A stretch of DNA of 64,000 bases from assembly GCA_964638775.1 (NCBI GenBank), contig CAZWZH010000040.1:1-64000 (forward strand). The letters run 5' to 3'. Source of the DNA: Azophilus sp964638775 (GTDB taxonomy: Bacteria > Pseudomonadota > Gammaproteobacteria > Pseudomonadales > Azotimanducaceae). Below are positions 1 to 8,186 of the stretch, in pieces; the first letter of the stretch is position 1; each line of letters starts with the position of its first letter. The notes beneath the pieces are model-generated. The model was not told where the DNA came from. It was given only the letters and a program-made list of their open reading frames with translations, and made no database searches. A program made the position numbers and the translations under genes.

Positions 1-143
1 GGTGGCCTCCAGGAACGAGTTCCCGAAAGGTCGCCCAAAAGCACAGCAGCGTTCAAGTCGACACCACCAAAACTCGCCGAAAAATTCCCTTTATTCATAT
101 AGTTATGCGAAGATCGGGCTCAGTTAACCGGACAGTAGTGAAA

Positions 144-161
144 TGTTAATATAAATTAACA
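144..161. promoter_or_regulatory. AT-rich inverted repeat upstream of the ParB-like gene
   Basis: Perfect 7-bp arms (TGTTAAT and ATTAACA) are separated by ATAA inside an AT-rich patch that stands out from the GC-rich surroundings. The repeat lies about 75 bp before the likely start codon of the ParB-like gene. An operator or promoter-associated element is plausible, but nothing in the sequence says which protein would bind it. Confidence 0.4.
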
Positions 162-234
162 AAAGATAATTTTTGCCCCACCTGCGCGCCAAACGATCTC
201 GCAGGCCATGAAAACAGGAGGCCAGATAATTCCA

Positions 235-1365
235 ATGTCTGCAGAGAAAAACACAGGCGCCGAGTCCGCAGTCCGACGAACCATAAGACCGGAGACGCTA
301 CAGATCGAGGCATTCGAACCGGCCGATGTGCGGCCCTGGTCCTACCACAATCGTAGCGACACCGGTCTGGACGATGCTTCTCTGGACGATCTGGCCAACT
401 CAATCCGGCGCGACGGTCAGCAGCAACTCGGCCTGGCGCGCCGGCTACCTCCCGGAGACACGCATCTCGTCGAGGCCATCTACGGCGTTCGACGCCTGGA
501 AGCGTGCCGCCGCGCAGAAACGCTCTGGCGCGCGGAAGTCCGCGATGAATCCTTGACAGATGCACAGTGCGCCGCGCTCATGCACAGCGAGAACGAGTGG
601 TCCGAGGGCGTATCCCCCCTCGAGAACGCCGTGCAGTGGAAGGCCCTGCTCGATGCCCGCGTCTTCAAGAACCAATCGGCCCTGGCCAATGCCCTGGGCC
701 TGCATCGGGGCAGGGTCTCGCGCGCCGTGCGCGCCGCGACCGTGCTGTTGGGCGAGCGCTGGATCAGCCGTCTCGTGCGCCCGGTCATGCATCAATTCAC
801 CGGCCGCTCGGCAGACCGCCTGGTCGAAGCCCTGGCCGACGAGGAAAAGCGCTCCATGGCTCGCGAACGCGCTAGGGCGATTGCGACCGGGTCGCTCTCC
901 GCCAACCAGATCTACGACGCGCTGTTCGGCGAGCGCGATACGTCGCGCGAGACTGTGTACGTGCGCCGCGGCAAGTCCGCGGGCCGCGGGGTGGTCGCGG
1001 CAAGAATCGAACGCGGTGCCGGCGGCGGCTGGTCCGTTCTTGTCCGTCCCCACGAGCAGTCGCCGGTGGAAATGGCCGAACTCGCCGAGCAGGTCGAAGC
1101 GGTGCTGGCAACCGAGACCGCGCCCGCGGGCGGTGTGCGCCTGGGTCGCCGGCTGGTCTCGCTCTTGAGCCCCGAAGACGCCCAGAACGCCGACCAGTCC
1201 TGGCTGGAGGGCTGTGTCTGGGCAACGGCTCAGGCGAGCGGGCTGGGTTGGGACCGATGGCGGTGCATGGCTGTCGCCGAGGCCTTGCGTTCGCAGCGCG
1301 GCGGCTGGGAGCAATCGGTCGTTCGTGCCATCGGCGGAAGCCAGGCCGACCCCGCCGGCGCCTGA
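235..1365 (+). CDS. ParB/Spo0J-like DNA-binding protein
   Basis: A 376-residue protein with the ParB layout. The N-terminal ParB/Srx-type domain carries GVRRLEACRRAE (about residues 84-95) where ParB has its GERRxRA box. SENEWSEGVSPLENA (about 118-132) matches the ENxQRxxLxPxE region. A helix-turn-helix follows at about 146-165 (NQSALANALG then HRGRVSRAV). The C-terminal half is not familiar. ParB proteins load on DNA as CTP-dependent clamps and partner ParA, but no ParA is visible here; one could lie left of the window. The divergence of the GERR box suggests an accessory ParB-like protein rather than the chromosomal one. An in-frame ATG at 208 exists, but AGGAGG at 216-221 precedes the ATG at 235, so 235 is preferred. 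The palindrome at 1417-1446 just downstream is a candidate binding site. Confidence 0.8.
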   Translation: MSAEKNTGAESAVRRTIRPETLQIEAFEPADVRPWSYHNRSDTGLDDASLDDLANSIRRDGQQQLGLARRLPPGDTHLVEAIYGVRRLEACRRAETLWRAEVRDESLTDAQCAALMHSENEWSEGVSPLENAVQWKALLDARVFKNQSALANALGLHRGRVSRAVRAATVLLGERWISRLVRPVMHQFTGRSADRLVEALADEEKRSMARERARAIATGSLSANQIYDALFGERDTSRETVYVRRGKSAGRGVVAARIERGAGGGWSVLVRPHEQSPVEMAELAEQVEAVLATETAPAGGVRLGRRLVSLLSPEDAQNADQSWLEGCVWATAQASGLGWDRWRCMAVAEALRSQRGGWEQSVVRAIGGSQADPAGA

Positions 1366-1708
1366 CCGCTCGCCATTCGCGGGCATGGGCCCGTAAGCGG
1401 GCCGGTTCCGGTCGCCGGGTGTTGTTGCGCGCGCGCATCAACACCCGCCTTGGCCCCCCGCGCCGCAAACCTTGCAATCGGTGCAGCGATCCGGCCCCGG
1501 CCCTCCGGGTTGCCTGTCAGATGAGTTCGCGGTTTTGGAAGTCGGTGAATCGCCCGTCCAGCCTCGAAAGAAGCATCGGCGGACCTTTTGTTGGCGTCCA
1601 ATTGGTTCGTAGTGTTTCGGCGGAGACCTGTATCGTCTCGATTCGAATATCGTTTTTCAAAAGCGGCAAGTGCGCCATGCGGTTCTTCAGCGTGCCGATG
1701 GAGCGCCG
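1366..1708. other. Intergenic region between convergent genes, with one strong palindrome
   Basis: This 343-bp stretch separates the ends of the ParB-like gene and the CsgG-like gene. The only structure I can point to is the 30-bp palindrome at 1417-1446. I see no convincing reading frame and no hairpin with a T-tract. Confidence 0.5.
1417..1446. promoter_or_regulatory. 30-bp near-perfect palindrome with GCGCGCGC core
   Basis: The left arm GGGTGTTGTTGCGCG and the right arm CGCGCATCAACACCC are complementary over 15 bp with one mismatched pair. There is no loop, so this looks like a dyad protein-binding site rather than a terminator. It sits about 50 bp after the ParB-like stop codon. A second palindrome with the same 16-bp core (TTGTTGCGCGCGCGCA) lies at 51414-51441. 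A parS-like or other operator role is inference. Confidence 0.55.
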
Positions 1709-2743
1709 TTACTCCCCGGTGGTTTCCCAAGCGGGCCCAAATGCAAACCCTGTGGGCACCGGCGCCGACCGGACGCGGTCGCCGCGGTCAGGCGTTTGCG
1801 TCGCGGAGAGCACCTCCGCAATGCAGAATCGCTCTTCCACCTGGACTACGCGAAGCGTGGCAAGCGTGGTTTCCACGCCGCCGAGATCCAGCCCCGTCTC
1901 GGGATCGATCAGCGTTTCCCCCTGGGCGGTCACTTCGAGTACATCTCCCACCTCCAGGGCTCCGGCACCCAGGTTTACCCAGGCCCGATCGTCTTCGGCC
2001 TTGACGACTCGACCCGAAACGGGCAACCGTCCGACAGCCTTCACGATCTCGTACACGCCTTTGTTGACGGCCGCCAGCGTGGCCTGCCCGATCGACGTCC
2101 GCAAGATATCGAATCCTGATTCTTCCACCGTACCGTAATCTGCAAAGTCCGGTCGCGGTTCCGCGACGACAGCCTCGAATCGATCCATGAGCACCACATT
2201 CCCGTTCGCGCCCACCAGGCGCATTCGCAACGCAACGCGGCCGGTTTCCACCTGAGGTGGACCGGACCGCAGGGCGCGTGGATTGGAAATTCGTGTCCGG
2301 ACATCATTTTCATAGGCCGCCACCGTGACCAGCAGCGTATGGCCGTCGGGCGGCACCGCGTCTCGCCGGGCAGCACCGGATGCGTTGCCTTCGACCTCGA
2401 AGCGTCCGGTTCGACGCATCGCTTCCAAAACGACATTGTGAATCGCGGCCAACGGAGCGCCTTCGCCGGGCATGGCCCCACCGTTGTGCCCCGCTTCGTT
2501 ACCGGATGCGGAACGCCGGCCGCCGGCACCCGTGACGGGCAGCACCAGAACCGGCGAGCGCCCACCCCGGTACTGCCACTGCACTTCCAGGAGGTCATGT
2601 GCGTCGATGGCATCGATCGATTCGGGCAATGGGCGCCTGGCACCTTCATCCACGGCATAGGCCAGGTATTCCGCTTGCGCCGAAGCGGCTGACATAAAGG
2701 CAACCGCCAGGAGCGCCCCGGCGGCGAACCGCACCGGGCTCAA
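1709..2743 (-). CDS. Exported CsgG-like protein
   Basis: A 344-residue protein with a cleavable signal peptide (about residues 1-24, ending SAASAQA). The body resembles the CsgG/curli-assembly fold: 'AAIHNVVLEAMRRTGRFEVEG', a strand-rich region with LLVTVAAYEND and RVALRMRLV, then 'SIGQATLAAVNKGVYEIVKAVG'. A C-terminal beta domain follows (VSGRVVKAEDDRAWVNLGAG, then EVGDVLEV), as in CsgG/FlgT-like outer-membrane-associated proteins. Classical CsgG is a lipoprotein, but no lipobox cysteine is present, so a soluble periplasmic form is likely. Its start overlaps the end of the upstream amt gene by 4 nt (ATGA), which implies translational coupling. The family call is from pattern recognition and is moderate; the function is unknown. 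Confidence 0.55.
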   Translation of the reverse strand: MSPVRFAAGALLAVAFMSAASAQAEYLAYAVDEGARRPLPESIDAIDAHDLLEVQWQYRGGRSPVLVLPVTGAGGRRSASGNEAGHNGGAMPGEGAPLAAIHNVVLEAMRRTGRFEVEGNASGAARRDAVPPDGHTLLVTVAAYENDVRTRISNPRALRSGPPQVETGRVALRMRLVGANGNVVLMDRFEAVVAEPRPDFADYGTVEESGFDILRTSIGQATLAAVNKGVYEIVKAVGRLPVSGRVVKAEDDRAWVNLGAGALEVGDVLEVTAQGETLIDPETGLDLGGVETTLATLRVVQVEERFCIAEVLSATQTPDRGDRVRSAPVPTGFAFGPAWETTGE

Positions 2744-4128
2744 GCCGGCACCCCGCTGTCTGCCTTGCTGCCCGTTTCAGTCGCGGTTTTCGGTTCAGTC
2801 GCGGTTTCGGCGGCCCCGGCCCGCGCCTGCTCCGCTTCCCATAACACGTAGCCGCGCTCACCGTGGAGCAACAGGTCCAGACCGGCGGACTCGTCCTCCG
2901 CGGAAACGCGATTCGACACCATCCAGCCGACCACCTTCAGGATCAGCCACGTCACGATGGCCGTATACGTCCCCACGGCAACAACGCCCAGACCCTGCAA
3001 CCCGATCTGGTTGCTGATGGGAATGCTGTGCTGGCCCGAAAAAACGCCGAGCGCATCGCTGGCAAACACCGCGGCAAGGACGGTGCCGAGCCCGCCTCCG
3101 ACCGCGTGAACGGGGAAGACGTCCAGTGAATCGTCAATCTTGAGTGTACGCTTGATGAAGCCCGTCATGAGGAAGCAGATGAAACTGCCGACAGTGCCCA
3201 TGACGAAGGCGCCGACGGGGCCGACGAATCCCGATGCGGGCGTGATGCTGGCCAGGCCCGAGATCATTCCGATCGTCGCGCCGAGCGCCGTCGGTTTGCC
3301 GTGGCGAATCCACTCCATGCCCATCCACACCAGCGCGCCCACCGATGCCGAAATCTGCGTCACGACGATCGACATCGTCGCGTCGCCGTTGGCGCCCAGG
3401 GCGCTGCCCCCGTTGAAGCCGAACCACCCGACCCACAGCATCGCGGCGCCCACCACCGCAAGCACCATGCTGTGCGGCGGTTGCGTCCGATCCGGAAACC
3501 CCTGGCGCGGGCCGAGCACCGTCGCCGCCACCAGCGCCGCGGTGCCCGCCGTGACATGGACGACGGTTCCCCCGGCGTAGTCGAGAAAGCCCAGTTGGCC
3601 GAGCCAGCCACCGCCCCAGACCCAGTGTGCCACGGGAGAGTACACCAGCAGGGACCAGGCCACCGTGAAAAGCAGAACCGCCGAAAAGCGCATCCGTTCG
3701 ACGAACGCACCCACGATGAGGGCCGGCGCAATGATCGCGAAGGTCAACTGGAAGGTCGCGAAAATCGATTCCGGAATGGTCCCTATCATCGCACCTTCGG
3801 TGACACCCTGATAAAAGCTCCTGCTCATGTCTCCGATTACATGCGATACCGTGTCGCCGAACGCGAGGCTGTAACCCACGGCAAACCACAATACGCTCAC
3901 TATGCAGGTGATCGCGAAGCACTGGAGCAATACCGAAACCACGTTGTTCGCCCGGACGAGGCCGCCGTAAAACAGCGCCAGGCCGGGAATTGTCATGAAC
4001 AGCACGAGTGCCGTGGAGGTGGTCACCCAGGCGGTGTTGCCGCTGTCCAGCGATTGGCCGTAGGCGGCGCTCGTGCCTAAAAACAGGATTACCACGCCTG
4101 CGACACCCAGGGCGTTGCGGATGGTCAT
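2740..4128 (-). CDS. amt: Ammonium channel (Amt family)
   Basis: A 462-residue Amt/MEP/Rh channel that conducts ammonium across the inner membrane. The N terminus has a signal-like segment, then the family hallmarks LDSGNTAW and FYGGLVR. The twin pore histidines are visible at H168 (SPVAHWVWGGG) and H341 (FPVHAVGGG), with eleven predicted helices. The cytoplasmic tail after about residue 420 is long and rich in Ala/Thr/Glu, beyond the usual C terminus. No glnK lies next to it, although amt is normally paired with glnK. It is the middle gene of a minus-strand operon between a helical secreted protein and a CsgG-like protein. A divergent second amt is at 23239-24534. Purine-rich AGAGGA lies about 10 nt before the ATG. 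Confidence 0.95.
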   Translation of the reverse strand: MTIRNALGVAGVVILFLGTSAAYGQSLDSGNTAWVTTSTALVLFMTIPGLALFYGGLVRANNVVSVLLQCFAITCIVSVLWFAVGYSLAFGDTVSHVIGDMSRSFYQGVTEGAMIGTIPESIFATFQLTFAIIAPALIVGAFVERMRFSAVLLFTVAWSLLVYSPVAHWVWGGGWLGQLGFLDYAGGTVVHVTAGTAALVAATVLGPRQGFPDRTQPPHSMVLAVVGAAMLWVGWFGFNGGSALGANGDATMSIVVTQISASVGALVWMGMEWIRHGKPTALGATIGMISGLASITPASGFVGPVGAFVMGTVGSFICFLMTGFIKRTLKIDDSLDVFPVHAVGGGLGTVLAAVFASDALGVFSGQHSIPISNQIGLQGLGVVAVGTYTAIVTWLILKVVGWMVSNRVSAEDESAGLDLLLHGERGYVLWEAEQARAGAAETATEPKTATETGSKADSGVPA

Positions 4129-4192
4129 TCTAGACGTCCTCTAAAGATAGTCGTATCGAGACCGGATTCGATCTCCCGCTTCGGCGTCCGTT

Positions 4193-5266
4193 TCAGCTAT
4201 CCAGGCTGGCAGCGAACGTATCCAGGCCGCCAACGACGAGAAGCATCTGCGCAAACACGTCAGTGGAGTCCCGGCGCCGAGCCGGTTCCGCGTTCGCGTC
4301 GCTGGGCACGTTGACGCCGAGATGCCACTTGATCCGCGTCAATTCGGCCCGAAGAACGCCGGTGAGGTCGTAAGCCTCCGTCGGCGTCACCCGGACCATC
4401 GTCAGCGTCGGAACGGCCGAGGCTTCCATGCCCAGCCTCGACTGCAGGGAAACGACCTTGTAAGCGGCTCGCAGAGCCTGCTGGGCAACATCGACAGACT
4501 CCCTGCCGCCGACGACTTCGGGTGTTTCCAGGTCCAACCGCACTTGCAGTCTCGCTGCGATCAGGCTCATCTCGTCGAGAATCGCCATCACGTTCTGAAA
4601 CACATGCTCCGGGGTCAGTTCGCGCCCGACGAGCCCATCGAGCATCGCGGACGAATCGGCAAGATTCCGGTACGCCGCAGACAGTGTCCGCGGCCCGGAC
4701 AGCTCAGGCGCCACGACCTCCGATTCAATGACCATCTGGGTCTTGATCGCCCGGATGCCATCCAGAATATCCTGCACGGCCGCCAATACATCGCCGGACG
4801 AGAGCTGCACCAGGGGCATGTCGCGCAATGAGGCTTCCGGGACGCCAAAGCGACGCTGTACCGCGATCACCTTCGACATGACTTCCAGCGACTTCACAAA
4901 CACGTGGACCGGCCTGCGGTTGCCATGGGATTCGGCCCGGGCGGGGAAGTCTCCGACACCAAGCTCTTCCCGCAATATCCCGATCTCGCGCCGTATCAGC
5001 TCGGTTGTCGCCAGCACGCTGTCTGGCGCCGCCTCTGACCGGTCGGGAACGGTCGCGCCAACATCGCGGCGCATCGGCACGGTTACGTCGGCTTCACCGG
5101 CATGTACCGGTACCGGGCCAAGCAACAGTAGCGGCGCCAACAGTACGACAAACAGCTTGCAGATTCGTCCGTGGCCGTGCGCCCCGGACGCGCCACGGCG
5201 TTCGACCGACGGCATATCCATCATCACCAAGTTCACGCGCCCCCCCTTTTGCGTTGCGGCGAACAT
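4193..5266 (-). CDS. Exported helical protein, paralogue A of a three-member family
   Basis: I do not recognise the family by name. The protein (357 residues from this ATG) has a long basic N region and a hydrophobic segment LFVVLLAPLLLLGPVPVHA, so it is exported. The mature part is mostly helical and shares motifs with the genes at 5591 and 7167: IxxLREELGVxDxP, PVHVxVKxLExxxKxxAVQRRxGVP, GDVLAxVxxILxxIRxIKxQMVIE, and a tail IVTLVRVTPxEAYD-like block. It is the most diverged of the three. The start is uncertain, because downstream GTG and ATG codons near residues 12-18 would give a more normal signal peptide. It heads the minus operon with amt, and the opposing copies start across the 324-bp divergent region. 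Confidence 0.6.
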   Translation of the reverse strand: MFAATQKGGRVNLVMMDMPSVERRGASGAHGHGRICKLFVVLLAPLLLLGPVPVHAGEADVTVPMRRDVGATVPDRSEAAPDSVLATTELIRREIGILREELGVGDFPARAESHGNRRPVHVFVKSLEVMSKVIAVQRRFGVPEASLRDMPLVQLSSGDVLAAVQDILDGIRAIKTQMVIESEVVAPELSGPRTLSAAYRNLADSSAMLDGLVGRELTPEHVFQNVMAILDEMSLIAARLQVRLDLETPEVVGGRESVDVAQQALRAAYKVVSLQSRLGMEASAVPTLTMVRVTPTEAYDLTGVLRAELTRIKWHLGVNVPSDANAEPARRRDSTDVFAQMLLVVGGLDTFAASLDS

Positions 5267-5590
5267 GTGTTCACGGCGAGTCTGCCCGTCCGACCCTCAA
5301 GCTGTCAAATCGAGCGGGGATCCGGGCCCGTTGTCCGCAACCATCTCTCGCCAGGGCGCCCGCCGACTACCAATCCTGATAGCATCCATGCAACCGGTCC
5401 CGCGTCTCCGCGCTACCGAAACAAAGTGCGCGACTACCAGATTTTCCGGTGGCCAGAGATCGCCGCCCGATATAGGTTTGGCGGCTTGCTGAAGTCGGCG
5501 TTCAAGCCTTGCGCGGCTTGTGCCGGCCCGCCATGCAATCCAATCCAAGGTGAAATCGCCGTCGCCGGAACGTCGGAGGGACAGACGACA
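5267..5590. other. Divergent intergenic region between two paralogous genes
   Basis: This 324-bp stretch lies between divergent members of the same three-gene family, so it must hold promoters in both directions. The plus-strand frame is open through it, but that reading has no family similarity. The purine-rich CGGAGGG at 5574-5580 is the ribosome-binding site for the ATG at 5591. I cannot place convincing -35/-10 pairs. Confidence 0.5.
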
Positions 5591-6544
5591 ATGAAGCGGT
5601 TCATTCCCAGCGGTGCCGTCCGCATATCGGTCGCGGTGTTCTATACATTGTTGGCGATCCCCGGGGTTTCCCAACCCGTCTTCGCCCAGCAGGCCGGCAA
5701 CGGCGATGCGACGCCCAGCCATGTCTTTCAGGCAGTGCAGAACCTGATCGCAGAGATCAACATTCTCCGGGAAGAACTGGGTGTCTACGACTATCCGCCG
5801 GAGGCGGAACTTCAGGACGACCGCGCTCCCGTCCACGTATACGTCAAGACACTGGAGCTTTCGGACAAAGTAAGCGCGGTACAGCGGCGGTTCGGCGTAC
5901 CCGCCACTCCCATGGGGCAGGTTCCGTTCAAGGAGATCGTTGCGGGCGACGTGCTGGCGAACGTCGAGTCGATCCTTGTTGAAGTGCGCAAGATCAAGTC
6001 GCAGATGGTCATCGAGCGCCGGATCGAGCCGGCGCCCCTGGTTGGCGGCAAGACGCCTTCGCTGGTTTACAAGAGCCTGGCGGATGCGTCGTTTCTGCTT
6101 GACGGGTTGCGTGGCCGGCCGCTGACCCCCGACGATGTCTTCCGCAACGCCACGTTCGTCCTCGACGAACTGGAACTGATCGCCGCGAAACTCAGGGTGC
6201 CGCTTGAATCCGGGGCGCCCGCCGTCGAAGGCTCCAAAACAGCCACCGATGTCGCCCAGCAGGTTTTGCGGGCGATCTACAAGGTGATCAACCTGGAGAC
6301 CAGGCTGGGCATGGACGCATCCGGCGTGCCCAGCCTGACCCTGGTGCGTGTGACGCCTTCGGAGGTTTACGATGCCACCAACATGCTGCTGGCGGAAATG
6401 GCGCGTATCAAGCTGCACCTGGACATCAACGTACCGCGCGACCAGGGCCCCGAGCCGCGCGGCAAGAAACCCGTGGACGTTTTCGCGCTTGCGTTGCTGA
6501 TCGTTCGAAACCTCGACCTGATGTCCGAAGCGGCAGCGAGCTGA
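5591..6544 (+). CDS. Exported helical protein, paralogue B
   Basis: A 317-residue protein with a clear signal peptide ending at VFAQQ (about residue 31). It has the same helical body as paralogues A and C, opening with DATPSHVFQAVQNLIAEINI and LREELGVYDYPPEAE. It is very close to the gene at 7167, with long identical blocks such as DDRAPVHVYVKTLEL, SLADASFLLDGLRGRPLTPDD and VFRNATFVL. The start at 5591 is chosen because CGGAGGG lies 10 nt upstream; the frame stays open to 5171, but that extension is not conserved. It is the first gene of a plus-strand operon with the haem protein, paralogue C and a TonB-like protein. Function is unknown; a periplasmic helical adaptor or sensor subunit is one possibility. 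Confidence 0.65.
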   Translation: MKRFIPSGAVRISVAVFYTLLAIPGVSQPVFAQQAGNGDATPSHVFQAVQNLIAEINILREELGVYDYPPEAELQDDRAPVHVYVKTLELSDKVSAVQRRFGVPATPMGQVPFKEIVAGDVLANVESILVEVRKIKSQMVIERRIEPAPLVGGKTPSLVYKSLADASFLLDGLRGRPLTPDDVFRNATFVLDELELIAAKLRVPLESGAPAVEGSKTATDVAQQVLRAIYKVINLETRLGMDASGVPSLTLVRVTPSEVYDATNMLLAEMARIKLHLDINVPRDQGPEPRGKKPVDVFALALLIVRNLDLMSEAAAS

Positions 6545-6581
6545 TGCGGTCAGATCCAGTCAACCCAATCAGGAGGCGCCA

Positions 6582-7154
6582 ATGCGACTGTTTCCCGTCA
6601 CTGCCCTGACCTTGTTACTTGGAACTTCCGCCGTTATCGGTGCGGAGCCCGCAACGGAAGGAATCCCGCATCGTCACGTTGCCGACATGCTGTTTGAACT
6701 GGCCTTCGCCAATCGCACGGCCTACACGAAGGACGTCGTGCAGCGTCTCTCCATGGAAGAGTCGGTGATCAGCGCATCGGAACAGTTCAAAGCGGAAAAA
6801 GGGCTGCCGCTGCCCGCGCAGATGTTCCGTCTGAGCGCCGAGGAACTCCTGGGCAACACCGATGACTTCTGGCTGCAGTTGCGCTCGCTCAGCCCGATCA
6901 ACTATGCGAATGGCCCCATCACCCCTGTCGAAGAGCAAGGCCTCGAGTTTGTCGCCGCCAATCCCGGCGAGCGCTTCTACGCGGAAGAGAAGGGCCTGAC
7001 CGGCCGGCGGAGCCTGGTTGCGGTTTATGCCGACGTGGCAAGCGTTGACGCGTGCGTGTCCTGTCACAACAACCATCCCGGGTCACCGAGAAACGACTTC
7101 AAGCTGGGTGACGTGATGGGCGGCATCATCATCCGCATATTCCTGGATGAGTAA
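6582..7154 (+). CDS. Exported Tll0287-like c-type haem sensor protein
   Basis: A 190-residue protein with a signal peptide (cleavage near AVIGA, about residue 20) and one CxxCH haem-c site, CVSCH at residues 158-162. The region before it (FKAEKGLPLPAQMFRLSAE, NPGERFYAEEKGLTG, SLVAVYADV) matches the Tll0287/DUF3365 fold. That fold is a PAS-like haem domain, often found on its own or as the sensor of histidine kinases. Covalent haem binding in the periplasm is therefore very likely; the ligand (redox, NO, oxygen) is unknown. It lies between two nearly identical helical proteins, 37 nt after one and 12 nt before the other, so the three are presumably co-expressed and may form a complex. Confidence 0.82.
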   Translation: MRLFPVTALTLLLGTSAVIGAEPATEGIPHRHVADMLFELAFANRTAYTKDVVQRLSMEESVISASEQFKAEKGLPLPAQMFRLSAEELLGNTDDFWLQLRSLSPINYANGPITPVEEQGLEFVAANPGERFYAEEKGLTGRRSLVAVYADVASVDACVSCHNNHPGSPRNDFKLGDVMGGIIIRIFLDE

Positions 7155-7166
7155 GGAATTGACAAC

Positions 7167-8186
7167 ATGAAGAGGTTTTCTCCCCACCCGCGCATCCGCT
7201 TGTCGATGCTCGTTCTCGCCACGCTGCTGATGTCCGGCCAGATGGCCCCGCAACGGGCATTGGCCCAGGACGACAGCGGTTGGCTGGATACGCTTTTCGA
7301 CTGGTTTGGTTCGCCCACGGCAAACCGGTCGGAATCCGCGAGGCGCGACGCGACGCCCAGCCACGTCTTTCAGGCGGTCCAGGACCTCATAGCCGAGATC
7401 GACATTCTCCGGGAAGAACTGGGTGTCTATGACTATCCGCCGGAGGCGGAACTTCAGGACGACCGCGCGCCTGTCCACGTTTATGTCAAGACACTCGAGC
7501 TTGCGACCAAAATCAGTGCGATACAGCGGCGGCTCGGGGTGCCCGCGGCTCCGGCCGGGCAGGTGCCGTTCAAGGAGATCATTCCGGGCGACGTGCTGGC
7601 CAATGTCGAGTCGATCCTTGAGGAAGTGCGCAAGATCAAGACGCAGATGGTCATCGAGCGGCAGATCGAGCCGGCGCCCCTGGCCGGCGGAAAGACGGCT
7701 TCGATGGTCTACAAGAGTCTTGCGGATGCGTCGTTTCTGCTTGACGGCTTGCGTGGCCGGCCGCTCACTCCCGACGATGTCTTTCGCAACGCGACGTTCG
7801 TCCTGGAAGAACTGGAACTGATCGCCGCGAAACTCAGGGTGCCGCTGGAGCTGGACGTGCCCCTGGTGAACGAGGCCAAGAGGCCGATTGACGTGGCGCA
7901 ACAGGTGTTGCGAGCCACCTACAAGGTGATCAATCTGCAAACCAGGCTGGGCATGGATGCTTCGGGCGTCCCGAGCCTGACGCTGATCCGTGTTACCCCT
8001 TCGGAGGTCTTCGACGCCACCAACATGCTTCTGGCGGAAATGGCGCGGATCAAGTTGCATCTCGACATCGACGTGCCGCGGGGCAACACCGCCGAACCGC
8101 AGGGCAAACGACCGGCGGACGCTTTCGCACTCGTTCTGGTGATCGTTCGCAACCTGGACCTGATGTCCGATTCCGTAGTGAGTTGA
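7167..8186 (+). CDS. Exported helical protein, paralogue C
   Basis: A 339-residue protein with a signal peptide ending near ALAQD (about residue 33). A short linker SGWLDTLFDWFG follows, which is absent in paralogue B. The body then aligns with the gene at 5591 almost without gaps (DATPSHVFQAVQDLIAEIDI and onward). Near identity of the two neighbours, against a diverged paralogue A, indicates a recent tandem duplication around the haem gene. The stop codon overlaps the TTG start of the next gene, giving tight translational coupling. The functional class is unknown. Confidence 0.65.
   Translation: MKRFSPHPRIRLSMLVLATLLMSGQMAPQRALAQDDSGWLDTLFDWFGSPTANRSESARRDATPSHVFQAVQDLIAEIDILREELGVYDYPPEAELQDDRAPVHVYVKTLELATKISAIQRRLGVPAAPAGQVPFKEIIPGDVLANVESILEEVRKIKTQMVIERQIEPAPLAGGKTASMVYKSLADASFLLDGLRGRPLTPDDVFRNATFVLEELELIAAKLRVPLELDVPLVNEAKRPIDVAQQVLRATYKVINLQTRLGMDASGVPSLTLIRVTPSEVFDATNMLLAEMARIKLHLDIDVPRGNTAEPQGKRPADAFALVLVIVRNLDLMSDSVVS

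Noticed and set aside
5261..5272. GAACATGTGTTC, like a Gram-positive SOS box
   Set aside because: It overlaps the possible start codon of paralogue A, one arm is imperfect, and nothing nearby points to SOS control.
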